From assembly GCA_044225675.1 (NCBI GenBank), contig JBGAIH010000012.1:73552-137551 (forward strand): a DNA stretch of 64,000 nt, in the 5' to 3' direction. Shown piece after piece: positions 40,788-50,588 of the stretch; position 1 is the first letter of the stretch; each line of letters opens with the position of its first letter. Made by a program: the position numbers and the translations under genes. Source of the DNA: JACMQX01 sp044225675. GTDB lineage: Bacteria; Pseudomonadota; Gammaproteobacteria; Burkholderiales; Burkholderiaceae_C. Under the pieces are notes generated by a model. It searched no databases. It saw only the letters and a list, made by a program, of their open reading frames with translations, and was not told where the DNA came from.

Positions 40788-41192
40788 TCAGAGCAGGGCG
40801 TAGGTCGTACTCGCGCGGCTGACGCTCTTGCCGTCGTTTGCGCCGCGGATGTCGATCTCGCCGAAGGCCAGCGCCTTGCCGGCGCGAATCACGCGGGCCT
40901 GGACCAGCGCATCCTGCCCCGACAGCGGCTTGAGGAAGCTGCTGTTCAGTTGCACCGTCGTGCAGGGCCGGAACTCGCCGAAATGATGGATCAGCGCCAG
41001 CACCATGGCGGTGTCGGCGGCCGCCATCATGGCCTGGCCGCAGAGCATGCCGCCCACGCGCGAGAGCTGGTCGCTCTGCGGCAGGCGCAGCGTGACGCTT
41101 TCGGCGTCCAACGATTCGACGCGCAGGCCCAGCGCCTGAACCCAGGGCGCGAAGTACTGCGGCAGGGCCGCATTGAGGGTGTCGGCATTCAT
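40788..41192 (-). CDS. PaaI-family hot-dog thioesterase
   Basis: 134 residues, one hot-dog domain (QLSRVGGMLCGQAMMAAADTAMVLALIHHFG..CTTVQLNSSFLKPL..), where G-G-x-x-x-G and the following Asp mark the PaaI/YbgC-like acyl-CoA site. It probably hydrolyses an acyl-CoA. Its ATG overlaps the ilvA stop by 4 bp (ATGA). Confidence 0.85.
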   Translation of the reverse strand: MNADTLNAALPQYFAPWVQALGLRVESLDAESVTLRLPQSDQLSRVGGMLCGQAMMAAADTAMVLALIHHFGEFRPCTTVQLNSSFLKPLSGQDALVQARVIRAGKALAFGEIDIRGANDGKSVSRASTTYALL

Positions 41193-42391
41193 TTCTGCTC
41201 CTCCGCCTGAAATCCCGCCCGGTGCAGCGCGGCCAGGACGTCGGCAATGTGGCCGCGCCCGCGGGTCTGGATGACCAGTTCGATCTCCACGCTCTGCGCC
41301 GACAGCGCGGTAAAGGCCCGCTGGTGATGAACCTCGTCGATGTTGGCGCCCGCTTCGGCGACGATGGCCGTGATGCCTGCCAGCATGCCCGGAATGTCGC
41401 GCGAGCTGACGCGGATGCGCGCCAGCCGCCCCGCCCGGACCATGCCGCGCTCGATGATCGCGGCCAGCAGCAGCGGGTCGATGTTGCCGCCGCACAGCAC
41501 GAGGCCGACCCTGCGGCCGCGAAAGCGCTCGGGATAGCGCAGCAGCGCGGCCAGCCCCGCTGCGCCGGCCCCCTCGACCAGCGTCTTCTCGATCTCGAGC
41601 AGCATGACGATGGCCTGCTCGATGTCGCCCTCGTCGACGAGCACGAGGTCGTCGACGCGGCTGGCGATGATCTCGCGGGTGATCTGCCCCGGCGTGCCGA
41701 CGGCAATCCCTTCGGCGATCGTGCTGACGCCCTGCGGATGCTGCGTGCCCTTGATGGCGTTGACCATGGCCGGAAAGCGCTGGGTCTGAACGCCGACGAT
41801 CTCGATGTCCGGCCGCATCGCGCGGGCCGCCGTGGCGATGCCGGCGATCAGGCCGCCGCCGCCGACCGCGATCACCAGGGTGTCGAGTTGAGGCACGGCG
41901 GCCAGCATCTCGAGCCCGACCGTGCCCTGGCCGGCCACGATGGCCTCGTCGTCATACGGATGGATGAAGGTCAGGGACTGCTCCCGTGCCAGCGCGAGCG
42001 CATGGGCGCGGGCTTCTTCCAGCGTGTCGCCGTGCAGCACGACCTCGGCGCCGAAGCCCCGGGTGCGCTCGACCTTCACGCCCGGCGTGAAGCGCGGCAT
42101 GACGATCACCGCGCGCATGCCCAGGCGCTGCGCATGGTAGGCCACGCCCTGCGCGTGATTGCCGGCGCTCATGGCGATGACGCCACGCTGGCGCTCTTCC
42201 TGCGACAGTTGCACGAGCTTGTTGCAGGCGCCCCGCTCCTTGAACGACGCGGTGAACTGCAGGTTCTCGAATTTGAGAAAGACCTGCGCGCCCACCACCT
42301 GCGACAGCGTGCGCGACTCCACGCAGGGTGTATCCAGCAGCTGGCCGTGCAGCCGCGCGGCCGCCGCAGTGATGTCGGCGAGTTCGATCAT
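41189..42391 (-). CDS. ilvA: Threonine ammonia-lyase (PLP) with one ACT domain
   Basis: 400 residues, the medium-length form. The PLP lysine is in TASFKERGACNK; the phosphate loop is AVGGGGLIAGIA. The C-terminal ACT domain (about 325-400; RVSSRDIPGMLAGITAIVAEAGANIDEVHHQRA) is probably allosteric. It makes 2-oxobutyrate from threonine, for isoleucine synthesis or catabolism. CACAAT lies 6 bp ahead of the ATG with no ribosome site, so it may be leaderless. Confidence 0.92.
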   Translation of the reverse strand: MIELADITAAAARLHGQLLDTPCVESRTLSQVVGAQVFLKFENLQFTASFKERGACNKLVQLSQEERQRGVIAMSAGNHAQGVAYHAQRLGMRAVIVMPRFTPGVKVERTRGFGAEVVLHGDTLEEARAHALALAREQSLTFIHPYDDEAIVAGQGTVGLEMLAAVPQLDTLVIAVGGGGLIAGIATAARAMRPDIEIVGVQTQRFPAMVNAIKGTQHPQGVSTIAEGIAVGTPGQITREIIASRVDDLVLVDEGDIEQAIVMLLEIEKTLVEGAGAAGLAALLRYPERFRGRRVGLVLCGGNIDPLLLAAIIERGMVRAGRLARIRVSSRDIPGMLAGITAIVAEAGANIDEVHHQRAFTALSAQSVEIELVIQTRGRGHIADVLAALHRAGFQAEEQK

Positions 42392-42511
42392 GGCCGCATT
42401 GTGGCGCGGAAAAGGCCCTGTCCCGTGGTGGTTTTCACGCGATGCATGTCTTCCATGTTGCATGAACTCGCGTTATCGTAAGGGCGCGGTTGTCGCGGTT
42501 GGAGGCTTCGC

Positions 42512-44857
42512 ATGGTCAAGCGTTCACTGGATTTGCAGGTTCTGCCTTCACCCGGGCTGAAAGACGCGCCGGTGCTGGACCTCATGTGCTCGCACTTCGT
42601 CCTCACGCTGGCGGCCAAGCAAGGCGCCAAGTTCAACGTGCGCCGCGATCTCAACGGCCTGCTGTCGCTCGCGGGCCGCCACCTGGCGTGGCCGGCGCCG
42701 GTGCTGGCGCGGCTGCGCGAGTTCCTCACGCGCCGCTGCAAGGACAACGAGTTCTGGCGCCACCACGAGCAGCTGCCCACGCGCGAATTCCTGGAGCGCC
42801 ACGGCGTGTGGCGCGGCCCCTACGAGGAAGGCACGCTGTTCTTCTACCTGGACGAGTACGCCAAGGACCAGCCCAAGGACCTGCTGTCGCTGCTGGCGGC
42901 CACCGGCGAGTGGCTGGCGCACGTGCTCAAGAAGCAGTCCACGCTGGTCGAGAAGAACATCGACGCGCTGTCCGGCCTGCTGCAGCTGAACAAGGCCGAA
43001 CGTGCCCTGCTGCTGTACGGCACGCTGGCGCGCTACCAGCGCGACCTGCGCAGCCTGCTGGTGGAATTCAAGGTCAACAATGCGCCCGAGGCCTATGCCG
43101 CGATCGCCGAGGTGGCCGGCGTCAATGCGACCGAGGTGGGCGAGGCGCTGCGCGCGGGCTCGCGGCTCGAGCGCATCGGGCTGGTCGAGAACCTCATCTC
43201 CGAGCACAACATCACGGACCTTGCCGACCTCATGAAGGTCAGCGAGAAGCTGCCGCCCGTGCTGATGCGCGAGTACCGCGACCAGAGCGAGCTGATGGCG
43301 GTGTTCACCCGGCCCTCGGCCAAGACGGGGCTGGCGCTCGCGGACTTCGCCTTCGTCGCCGACGACGCGCAGGTGCTGTGCGCCTTGCTGCGCAACGCCG
43401 TCGCGCGCAAGGAGCCCGGCGTCAACGTACTGCTCTACGGCCCGCCGGGCACGGGCAAGACCGAGCTGGCCAAGGTCGTGGCACAGGCCGCGGGCCTTGA
43501 GCTGTTCGAGGTCGAGTACGCCGACCGCGACGGCAATTCGCTGTCGGGGCGCGACCGTTACCGCTCGCTGCAGATCGCGCAGGTGTTCCTCAAGGGCAGC
43601 GCGCAGGCGGCGCTGCTGTTCGACGAGGTGGAGGACGTGTTCCCGCCCATCAGCACCGAGGCGGCGCAGCTCATGGCGCGCGCCGAGCAGGTGGCGGCGC
43701 CCGGCAGCGGCAGCGTGAGCGGCAAGGCCTGGGTCAACCAGATCCTGGAGTCCAACGCCGTGCCGACGATCTGGGTCACCAACCGGATCGAGCAGATCGA
43801 TCCGGCCTTTCGCCGCCGCTTTGCCTACCACCTGGAACTCAAGTCGCCGCCGCCCGGCGCGCGCGAGGGCCTGGTGCGCAAGACGCTCGAAGGCGTGGCC
43901 GTGTCCGATGCCTTCGTGGCCCGCCTGACCGAACGCAAGGGCCTGACGCCGGCGCAGATCCGCACGGCGGTCCGCTTTGCGGGCCTCGCCCATGCGCAGC
44001 CGGTCGCGCCCGACGCGGTGCCGGCCGAGGGCGCCGCCGAAGCAATGGCCGCGATGGAAAGCCTGATCGAGCGCCAGCTGCGCAATGCCGACCTGGCCCT
44101 GGGCAACCGCTCGCACGACAAGGCCGGACGCCGCGCGGTGACCACCTGGGACATTGGCATGCTGCATGTGGAGTCGCGCTTCGAGCTGCCGCGCATCGTC
44201 GACGCGCTCAAGGCGCGCGGCCACGGTACGCTGTGCTTCTACGGCGCCCCCGGCACGGGCAAGACGGCGCTGGCCGAGCACATCGCCCGCGCGCTCGACA
44301 AGCCCCTCATCATCAAGCAGGCCAGCGACCTCATGAGCAAGTTCGTCGGCGAGACCGAGCAGAACATGGCGGCAATGTTCCGCGAGGCCGAGAACGAAAA
44401 GGCCGTGCTGCTGCTCGACGAGGCCGACAGCTTCCTGCAGGACCGGCGCGGCGCGCAGCGCAGCTACGAGGTGACGGAGGTCAACGAGATGCTGCAGGGC
44501 ATGGAACGCTACAACGGCATCTTCGTGTGCACCACCAACCTGCTCGACCGCATCGACCAGGCTGCGTTGCGCCGCTTCACCTTCAAGATCCGCTTCAAGC
44601 CGCTCACGCGCGAGCAGCGCGAGCGCATGCTGGTGGCCGAAGCGCTGGGCGGCGACGCCACGCAGCTGACCGACGAAGTCCGCCAGCGTCTGCACCGGCT
44701 CGAGCAGCTGTGTCCGGGCGACTTCGCCGCAGTCAAGCGGCAGACGGACATCCTGGGCGCCGAATTCAGCCTGGACGAGTTTCTGACCCAGCTCGAAGCC
44801 GAGCACCGCATCGAGCCCGAGGTCCGCGAATCACGCGGCATGGGCTTCATGCAGTAA
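42512..44857 (+). CDS. AAA+ ATPase with two ATPase modules
   Basis: 781 residues. An N-terminal ~285-residue helical region without recognised domain is followed by two AAA+ modules. Module 1: Walker A GPPGTGKTE near 310, Walker B ALLFDEVEDVF. Module 2: Walker A GAPGTGKTA near 578, Walker B VLLLDEADSFL and a CDC48/FtsH-like KQASDLMSKFVGETEQNM pore region. A double-ring unfoldase or remodeller is likely; the substrate is unknown. GGAGG precedes the ATG. It is divergent from ilvA and overlaps the LysR gene by 11 bp. Confidence 0.85.
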   Translation: MVKRSLDLQVLPSPGLKDAPVLDLMCSHFVLTLAAKQGAKFNVRRDLNGLLSLAGRHLAWPAPVLARLREFLTRRCKDNEFWRHHEQLPTREFLERHGVWRGPYEEGTLFFYLDEYAKDQPKDLLSLLAATGEWLAHVLKKQSTLVEKNIDALSGLLQLNKAERALLLYGTLARYQRDLRSLLVEFKVNNAPEAYAAIAEVAGVNATEVGEALRAGSRLERIGLVENLISEHNITDLADLMKVSEKLPPVLMREYRDQSELMAVFTRPSAKTGLALADFAFVADDAQVLCALLRNAVARKEPGVNVLLYGPPGTGKTELAKVVAQAAGLELFEVEYADRDGNSLSGRDRYRSLQIAQVFLKGSAQAALLFDEVEDVFPPISTEAAQLMARAEQVAAPGSGSVSGKAWVNQILESNAVPTIWVTNRIEQIDPAFRRRFAYHLELKSPPPGAREGLVRKTLEGVAVSDAFVARLTERKGLTPAQIRTAVRFAGLAHAQPVAPDAVPAEGAAEAMAAMESLIERQLRNADLALGNRSHDKAGRRAVTTWDIGMLHVESRFELPRIVDALKARGHGTLCFYGAPGTGKTALAEHIARALDKPLIIKQASDLMSKFVGETEQNMAAMFREAENEKAVLLLDEADSFLQDRRGAQRSYEVTEVNEMLQGMERYNGIFVCTTNLLDRIDQAALRRFTFKIRFKPLTREQRERMLVAEALGGDATQLTDEVRQRLHRLEQLCPGDFAAVKRQTDILGAEFSLDEFLTQLEAEHRIEPEVRESRGMGFMQ

Positions 44858-45803
44858 GGCGCGCGGCCGCCAGGCCCTGGGTCGCGTCGGCCGTGCGGGC
44901 CACCGCCGACAGCAGCGAGCGCAGCCAGGCGTGGCCCTGCGAATGCTGCGTCCGGCTGTGCCACAGCTGGTAGAAGCGCATCACCGGAAACCGGATCGGC
45001 GAGCACACCACCGCGAGCGGCAGCGTCCGCGCATAGTGCTCGGCAAAGTGGCGGCTCGTCGTGAAGATCAGGTCGGTGCCGGGCAGCAGGTGCGGGGCCA
45101 TGCCGAAGAAAGGGACAGTGACGGTCGGCTCACGCGTCATGCGCATCGCCGCGAGGTGGGACTCGACCACGCCCCGCTGGGTCACGCTGTACATGAGGGG
45201 CACCAGATGCGCGCCGCCCAGGTAGTCGGCGACGGTCAGGCTGCCGCCGGCGGCCGGATGGTCGCGGCCCACGAGGCAGACCACCTCGTCCTCCAGCAGG
45301 ATGGCCATGCGCAGGTGGCCCGGCGGCTGAGGCCAGTTGCCGATCACCACGTCGAGCGAACCCTCTGCCAGGGCGGCCTCGTAGTCGTAGTCGGGCGTGA
45401 GCGGCTGGATGGAAAGCCGCGCGTGCGGCGCCGTCAGGCGCAGGTAGGCCGTCACGCTGGCCATGAGCGGCGGCGCCAGGAAGTCCGGCATGCCGATGCG
45501 GAAGGTCTGGCGCGTGGTCGCGGCGTCGAAGGCCCGGGCGGGCGCCACCAGGGCGTCGATCTCGGCCAGTACCACCCGCACCGATCCTTCGAGCTGCAGC
45601 GCGCGCTCGGTGGGCACCATGCGCTGCTTGTCCTTGATCAGCAGCGGATCGCCCAGCAGGGCGCGCAGGCGCTTGAGCGCCGCGCTGACGGCCGGCTGGG
45701 ACTGGTTCAGCCGGGCTGCCGCGCGCGAGACGCTGCGCTCTTCCATGAGGGTGGCGAACACTCTCAGGAGATAGGTGTCGAAGGGATCATTGGGACGGGT
45801 CAT
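44847..45803 (-). CDS. LysR-family transcriptional regulator
   Basis: 318 residues. The DNA-binding part is YLLRVFATLMEERSVSRAAARLNQSQPAVSAALKRLRALLGDPLL. The ATG at 45803 is preferred to one nine codons upstream. It is divergent from a Bug receptor gene with a 153-bp gap, the common arrangement in which the LysR protein controls the receptor. The 3' end overlaps the AAA+ gene by 11 bp. Confidence 0.92.
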   Translation of the reverse strand: MTRPNDPFDTYLLRVFATLMEERSVSRAAARLNQSQPAVSAALKRLRALLGDPLLIKDKQRMVPTERALQLEGSVRVVLAEIDALVAPARAFDAATTRQTFRIGMPDFLAPPLMASVTAYLRLTAPHARLSIQPLTPDYDYEAALAEGSLDVVIGNWPQPPGHLRMAILLEDEVVCLVGRDHPAAGGSLTVADYLGGAHLVPLMYSVTQRGVVESHLAAMRMTREPTVTVPFFGMAPHLLPGTDLIFTTSRHFAEHYARTLPLAVVCSPIRFPVMRFYQLWHSRTQHSQGHAWLRSLLSAVARTADATQGLAAARLTA

Positions 45804-45956
45804 GGCGGATACCGGCTGTCTTGCGCACAAGCTTGGTGCCTCGGGACCGCCCGGGCGGGCGATTCCGTTATGCAGCGCATCAGCCTGCAGCGATTGGCAT
45901 GCCAGCGCGGGGCTCCTACAGTGGACAGGTTCTCAACGTACCCGCAAAGGCCTCCC

Positions 45957-46943
45957 ATGTCCATCCCGCGTTCTCCCCTGATGCGTCGGCGCAGCCTGCT
46001 CGGCGCGCTGGGCGCCGGCGCTGCCAGCGTCTGCCTGCCCGCATTGGCCTCCTGGCCTGACAAGCCGATCAAGCTGGTGGTGACCTTCCCGGCCGGCGGC
46101 GCCAGCGACATCGTGGCGCGCGTGATCGGCGAGCAGCTGGCCAAGAAGCTGGGCACGCCGGTGGTGGTGGACAACCGCCCCGGCGCCGGCGGCAGCGTGG
46201 GCGGCGCCGTGGTCACGCAGGCGGCGGCCGACGGCTACACGCTCATGCTGAGCAACTCCACGCCGATCTCCATCGGCCCATTCGCGCTGGAGAAGCAGCC
46301 TTACGACCCGGTCGAGGGCTTTACCCACATTGCGCTGATCGGCACCGCACCCTGCGTGGTCATGGCGAATCCGGCGGCGCCGATCAAGACCATCGCCGAT
46401 CTGGAGACGCAGGCCCGCAAGAGCGGCCGGCTGGAGTTCGGCTCGGGCGGGCCGGCGTCCATCGGCCATATCTATGGCGAGCTGATGCGCAAGAACATGG
46501 GCGTGAACCTGATCCACGTGCCCTACCGTGGCGGCGCGCCCATGACGACCGACCTGATATCGGGCGTGATCCCGGTGGGCATCGACGTGGTGACGGCCTT
46601 CGTTCCGTACTTCAAGAGCGGACAGATCGTGCCGCTGGCCGTGACGTCGGCCAGCCGCTCACCCCTGGTGCCGGACGTGCCCAGCGTGGTGGAATTCGGC
46701 TACCGCAAGCTGGTGCTGGACAACTTCTTCGGGCTCTCGGGCCCGCCCAGGATGCCGGCGGACGTGGTCGCGCGGCTGAACACCGCCTGCAACGAGGTGC
46801 TGGCGCAGACGGACATCCGAAAACGCATGCTCGATCTGGGCATCACGGCCAATCCGGCCAGCCCGGCGGTGTTCACCAGCTATGTGAAGGATCAGGTCAG
46901 CACGCTGTCACCCACCGTCAAGGCGGCCGGGGTGAAACTCTGA
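45957..46943 (+). CDS. Bug/TctC-family periplasmic substrate-binding protein
   Basis: 328 residues. The N-terminus MSIPRSPLMRRRSLLGALGAGAASVCLPALA is a signal peptide with arginine cluster, possibly Tat-type. The family signature is KPIKLVVTFPAGGASDIVARVIGEQLAKKLGTPVVVDNRPGAGG. It is full length, without nearby transporter membrane genes, and probably regulated by the divergent LysR protein. Confidence 0.9.
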   Translation: MSIPRSPLMRRRSLLGALGAGAASVCLPALASWPDKPIKLVVTFPAGGASDIVARVIGEQLAKKLGTPVVVDNRPGAGGSVGGAVVTQAAADGYTLMLSNSTPISIGPFALEKQPYDPVEGFTHIALIGTAPCVVMANPAAPIKTIADLETQARKSGRLEFGSGGPASIGHIYGELMRKNMGVNLIHVPYRGGAPMTTDLISGVIPVGIDVVTAFVPYFKSGQIVPLAVTSASRSPLVPDVPSVVEFGYRKLVLDNFFGLSGPPRMPADVVARLNTACNEVLAQTDIRKRMLDLGITANPASPAVFTSYVKDQVSTLSPTVKAAGVKL

Positions 46944-47043
46944 GGCGCTGAGGACCTGAGGCTCGTGAGCCTGGGGCACCGCCGTCGTCCGGCGCAAGGG
47001 ACCGGAGCGCGAAGGGGGCGGGTGCGAACGGAGTTTGCTGCGC

Positions 47044-47238
47044 TCAGCGGACGACGCTGAGGTACGCGCGGGCAGCGGCGCGCAGTTCTTCGGCCTGGCG
47101 GGGGTCGCGGCCGGCACGCGCTTCGGCGGTGCTCATGAGCTTGTTGGCCAGACCACGGGGCGTGGCATTGGCGGGACGCAGGGCCTGGCGGTTCCAGTTG
47201 CGCATGCGGGACATCAGGGAGAGGGTCGTGAACATCAT
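47044..47238 (-). CDS. Small basic protein (64 aa), function unknown
   Basis: 64 residues: MMFTTLSLMSRMRNWNRQA, then a Pro/Ala linker and a helical tail (AGRDPRQAEELRAAARAYLSVVR). It resembles small stress-induced betaproteobacterial proteins of the DUF1127/DUF3563 kind in layout only. The upstream gap carries a striking palindrome (47276-47299). The start at 47238 (tandem ATG) is chosen by context. Confidence 0.55.
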   Translation of the reverse strand: MMFTTLSLMSRMRNWNRQALRPANATPRGLANKLMSTAEARAGRDPRQAEELRAAARAYLSVVR

Positions 47239-47275
47239 CGGGTCGCCGCGTCGAACGGCGAAAAGTTGCGATGAA

Positions 47276-47299
47276 CCTAGAATAAGGGTTTTCCCTAGG
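47276..47299. promoter_or_regulatory. Nested palindrome upstream of the 64-aa gene
   Basis: The outer pair CCTAG/CTAGG (47276-47280, 47295-47299) encloses AGGG-TTTT-CCCT (47285-47296). It lies 38-61 bp ahead of the start, a likely operator or promoter element. Confidence 0.5.
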
Positions 47300-47336
47300 A
47301 TTTCCAACCCAAGTTCATGCATTCGTGGCATAACCC

Positions 47337-47372
47337 TGCACAAAAGCTGATGGCAGTGGCCTGTTTTGTGCA
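47337..47372. promoter_or_regulatory. Inverted repeat TGCACAAAA-N18-TTTTGTGCA
   Basis: Perfect 9-bp arms (47337-47345, 47364-47372) between the 64-aa gene and the PAS kinase gene. A possible operator for either side. Confidence 0.4.
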
Positions 47373-47445
47373 TGAGACGCGCAAAGGACTGCTTTTGTAG
47401 CAGCTATGCTTGACCCATGGACACTGCAGCAAGGGTCTGACGCCC

Positions 47446-49008
47446 GTGAGCGCCCCGCCGACCGGTACCGAACTGGACACTGCCGCCCGGCTGCGGGAGG
47501 AGATCAGCCGCCGCACCGACGCCGAGCGGCACCTGCATGCCGTTTCGCAGCGCCTGCGCACGCTCATCGACACCGCCAACGACGCGGTCATCACGATCGA
47601 CGATGACAGCATCGTGATCGACTGGAACACCACAGCGACCCAGATGTTCGGCTGGGGGCCGGAAGAAACCATGGGGCGCACGCTGACCGATCTGATCGTG
47701 CCGCATGCCCATCGCGCCGCGCACCACCATGGCCTGACGCACTACCTTCGCAGTGGCGAGGGCCCGATCCTCAACCGCCGCATCGAGACCTCCGCGCTGC
47801 GCAAGAACGGCGAGGAGTTCGACGTGGAGCTGTCGGTCTGGCCGGTGCGCGTCGGCGACCACTGGACGTTCAGCTCGTTCGTGCGCGACATCTCGGGCCG
47901 CAAGCGCGCCGAGCGCGCCCTCGCCGAGTCGGAGGCCAAGTACCGCCGGGTGGTCGAGAACGTCAACGAAGGCATCCTGGTGACGGCCGCCGGGCGCATC
48001 CTGTATGCCAATCCGCGCGCGCTCGACCTGACGGGCCTGGACGAGGAAACCGCCAAGTCCCACCCGTTCATCGACTTCATCCACCCGGACGACCGCGAGC
48101 TGGTGCTGGGCAACCACCTGCGCCGCCTGCGGGGCGAAACGGTTGAAAACCACTACCACTTCCGCGTGATCCATCGCAACGGCGACATCCGCTGGCTGGA
48201 GATCAGTGCCGTGGTGTTCGAGTGGCAGGGCACGCCGGCCACGCTGAACTTCCTCACCGACGTGACGCTCAAGCGCCAGGTCGAGCATGAGATCCGCACG
48301 GCGCTCGAGCGCGAGCGGGAGCTGTCGGAGCTCAAGTCGCGCTTCGTGGCCGTGGCCTCGCATGAATTCCGCACCCCGCTGGCGGCGATCCTCTCGTCGG
48401 TCGAGCTGCTGGACGACTACGGCGACAGCTTCCCGGCCGAGGAGCGCAAGGAGATCCTGGGCCTCATCAAGACCTCCGTCAAGCGCATGAACGGCATGGT
48501 CGAGCAGGTCCTGATCACCAGCCGGCTGGAGTCGCGAGGCTTTGCCTTCGAGCCGCGGCCGCTGGCCCTGCCCGAGGTGCTGGGCCAGATCACCGCCGAG
48601 GTGGACCGCGCCAATTCGCGCACCCGGCGCTTCACGCTCGAGTGCAGCGGCCTGGACGACATGCGTCTGGTGGACGAGCGCCTGCTGCGGCACATCGTGG
48701 CCAACATTCTGAGCAACGCCATGAAGTACTCGCCGGCCGAGTCGCCCGTGCGGTGCACCGCGACCGGGCAGGGCGACCAGGTGGAGCTGTGCATCACCGA
48801 CCAGGGCATCGGCATTCCCCCGTCCGACGTTCCGCGCCTGTTCGAGACCTTCCACCGCGGCACCAACGTCGGCAACATCCAGGGCACGGGCATCGGCCTG
48901 CACATCGTCAAGGAATGCGTGGATCTGCACCGGGGCTCGATCTCCGTGGAAAGCGCGGTGAACCAGGGCACGACCTTCCGCGTGCTGCTGCACGCGCCGG
49001 CCGTCTGA
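47446..49008 (+). CDS. Soluble PAS-PAS sensor histidine kinase
   Basis: About 520 residues. Two PAS domains (IDTANDAVITIDDDSIVIDWNTTATQMFGW; VENVNEGILVTAAGRILYANPRALDLTG) precede the HisKA helix with phospho-His in VASHEFRTPLAAIL and a HATPase domain (LSNAMKYSP, DQGIGIP, GTGIGLHIVKE). There is no membrane segment, so it senses a cytoplasmic cue. The GTG at 47446 is chosen because AAGGG lies ahead of it. It precedes a GlrR-type regulator by 48 bp and is its likely partner, unlike the membrane kinase GlrK. Confidence 0.87.
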   Translation: MSAPPTGTELDTAARLREEISRRTDAERHLHAVSQRLRTLIDTANDAVITIDDDSIVIDWNTTATQMFGWGPEETMGRTLTDLIVPHAHRAAHHHGLTHYLRSGEGPILNRRIETSALRKNGEEFDVELSVWPVRVGDHWTFSSFVRDISGRKRAERALAESEAKYRRVVENVNEGILVTAAGRILYANPRALDLTGLDEETAKSHPFIDFIHPDDRELVLGNHLRRLRGETVENHYHFRVIHRNGDIRWLEISAVVFEWQGTPATLNFLTDVTLKRQVEHEIRTALERERELSELKSRFVAVASHEFRTPLAAILSSVELLDDYGDSFPAEERKEILGLIKTSVKRMNGMVEQVLITSRLESRGFAFEPRPLALPEVLGQITAEVDRANSRTRRFTLECSGLDDMRLVDERLLRHIVANILSNAMKYSPAESPVRCTATGQGDQVELCITDQGIGIPPSDVPRLFETFHRGTNVGNIQGTGIGLHIVKECVDLHRGSISVESAVNQGTTFRVLLHAPAV

Positions 49009-49056
49009 CGAGTTCCCCGATCCGGCCCGCCACACCCACTCACCGCCCCGCACCCC

Positions 49057-50403
<1,347 letters not shown>

Positions 50404-50410
50404 GCCGGCC

Positions 50411-50428
50411 TGTCTGCAAAAGCAGACA
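50411..50428 (+). promoter_or_regulatory. GlrR-type upstream activating site B1
   Basis: TGTCTGCAAAAGCAGACA, perfect TGTC-N10-GACA. The palindrome extends to 50407-50432 (11-bp arms), so it may also act as a hairpin ending the glrR transcript, although no T-run follows. Confidence 0.7.
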
Positions 50429-50431
50429 GGC

Positions 50432-50444
50432 CAAGTCCTTGATT
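50432..50444 (-). promoter_or_regulatory. IHF site B1
   Basis: On the minus strand AATCAAGGACTTG is an exact WATCAANNNNTTR match, 3 bp after site B1. Confidence 0.6.
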
Positions 50445-50456
50445 CCAAAGGCATTT

Positions 50457-50474
50457 TTTCGGCGTTTGCCGACA
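50457..50474 (-). promoter_or_regulatory. GlrR-type upstream activating site B2
   Basis: On the minus strand TGTCGGCAAACGCCGAAA; 16 of 18 bases equal site A2. One half is GAAA instead of GACA. It ends 53 bp before the sigma54 element, the same distance as A2. Confidence 0.65.
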
Positions 50475-50496
50475 CCCCGATACAGCTCGTCACGTG

Positions 50497-50509
50497 TAAC
50501 TCGTTGATT
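50497..50509 (-). promoter_or_regulatory. IHF site B2
   Basis: On the minus strand AATCAACGAGTTA is an exact WATCAANNNNTTR match, starting 30 bp upstream of the -24 element, as at A2. Confidence 0.7.
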
Positions 50510-50526
50510 TCATTGAAAAAAGTTTC

Positions 50527-50541
50527 TGGCACAGGACTTGA
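50527..50541 (+). promoter_or_regulatory. Sigma54-type -24/-12 promoter of the hydrolase lipoprotein gene
   Basis: TGGCACAGGACTTGA: strong -24 half, correct spacing, and the same TTGA in place of TTGC as in the 6.9 kb promoter. Transcription would start near 50552, giving a ~37-nt leader. Confidence 0.7.
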
Positions 50542-50588
50542 GAACGGAACGGTCATTCCTCCCGGTGACCCTTCCCAAGGACCTGATC

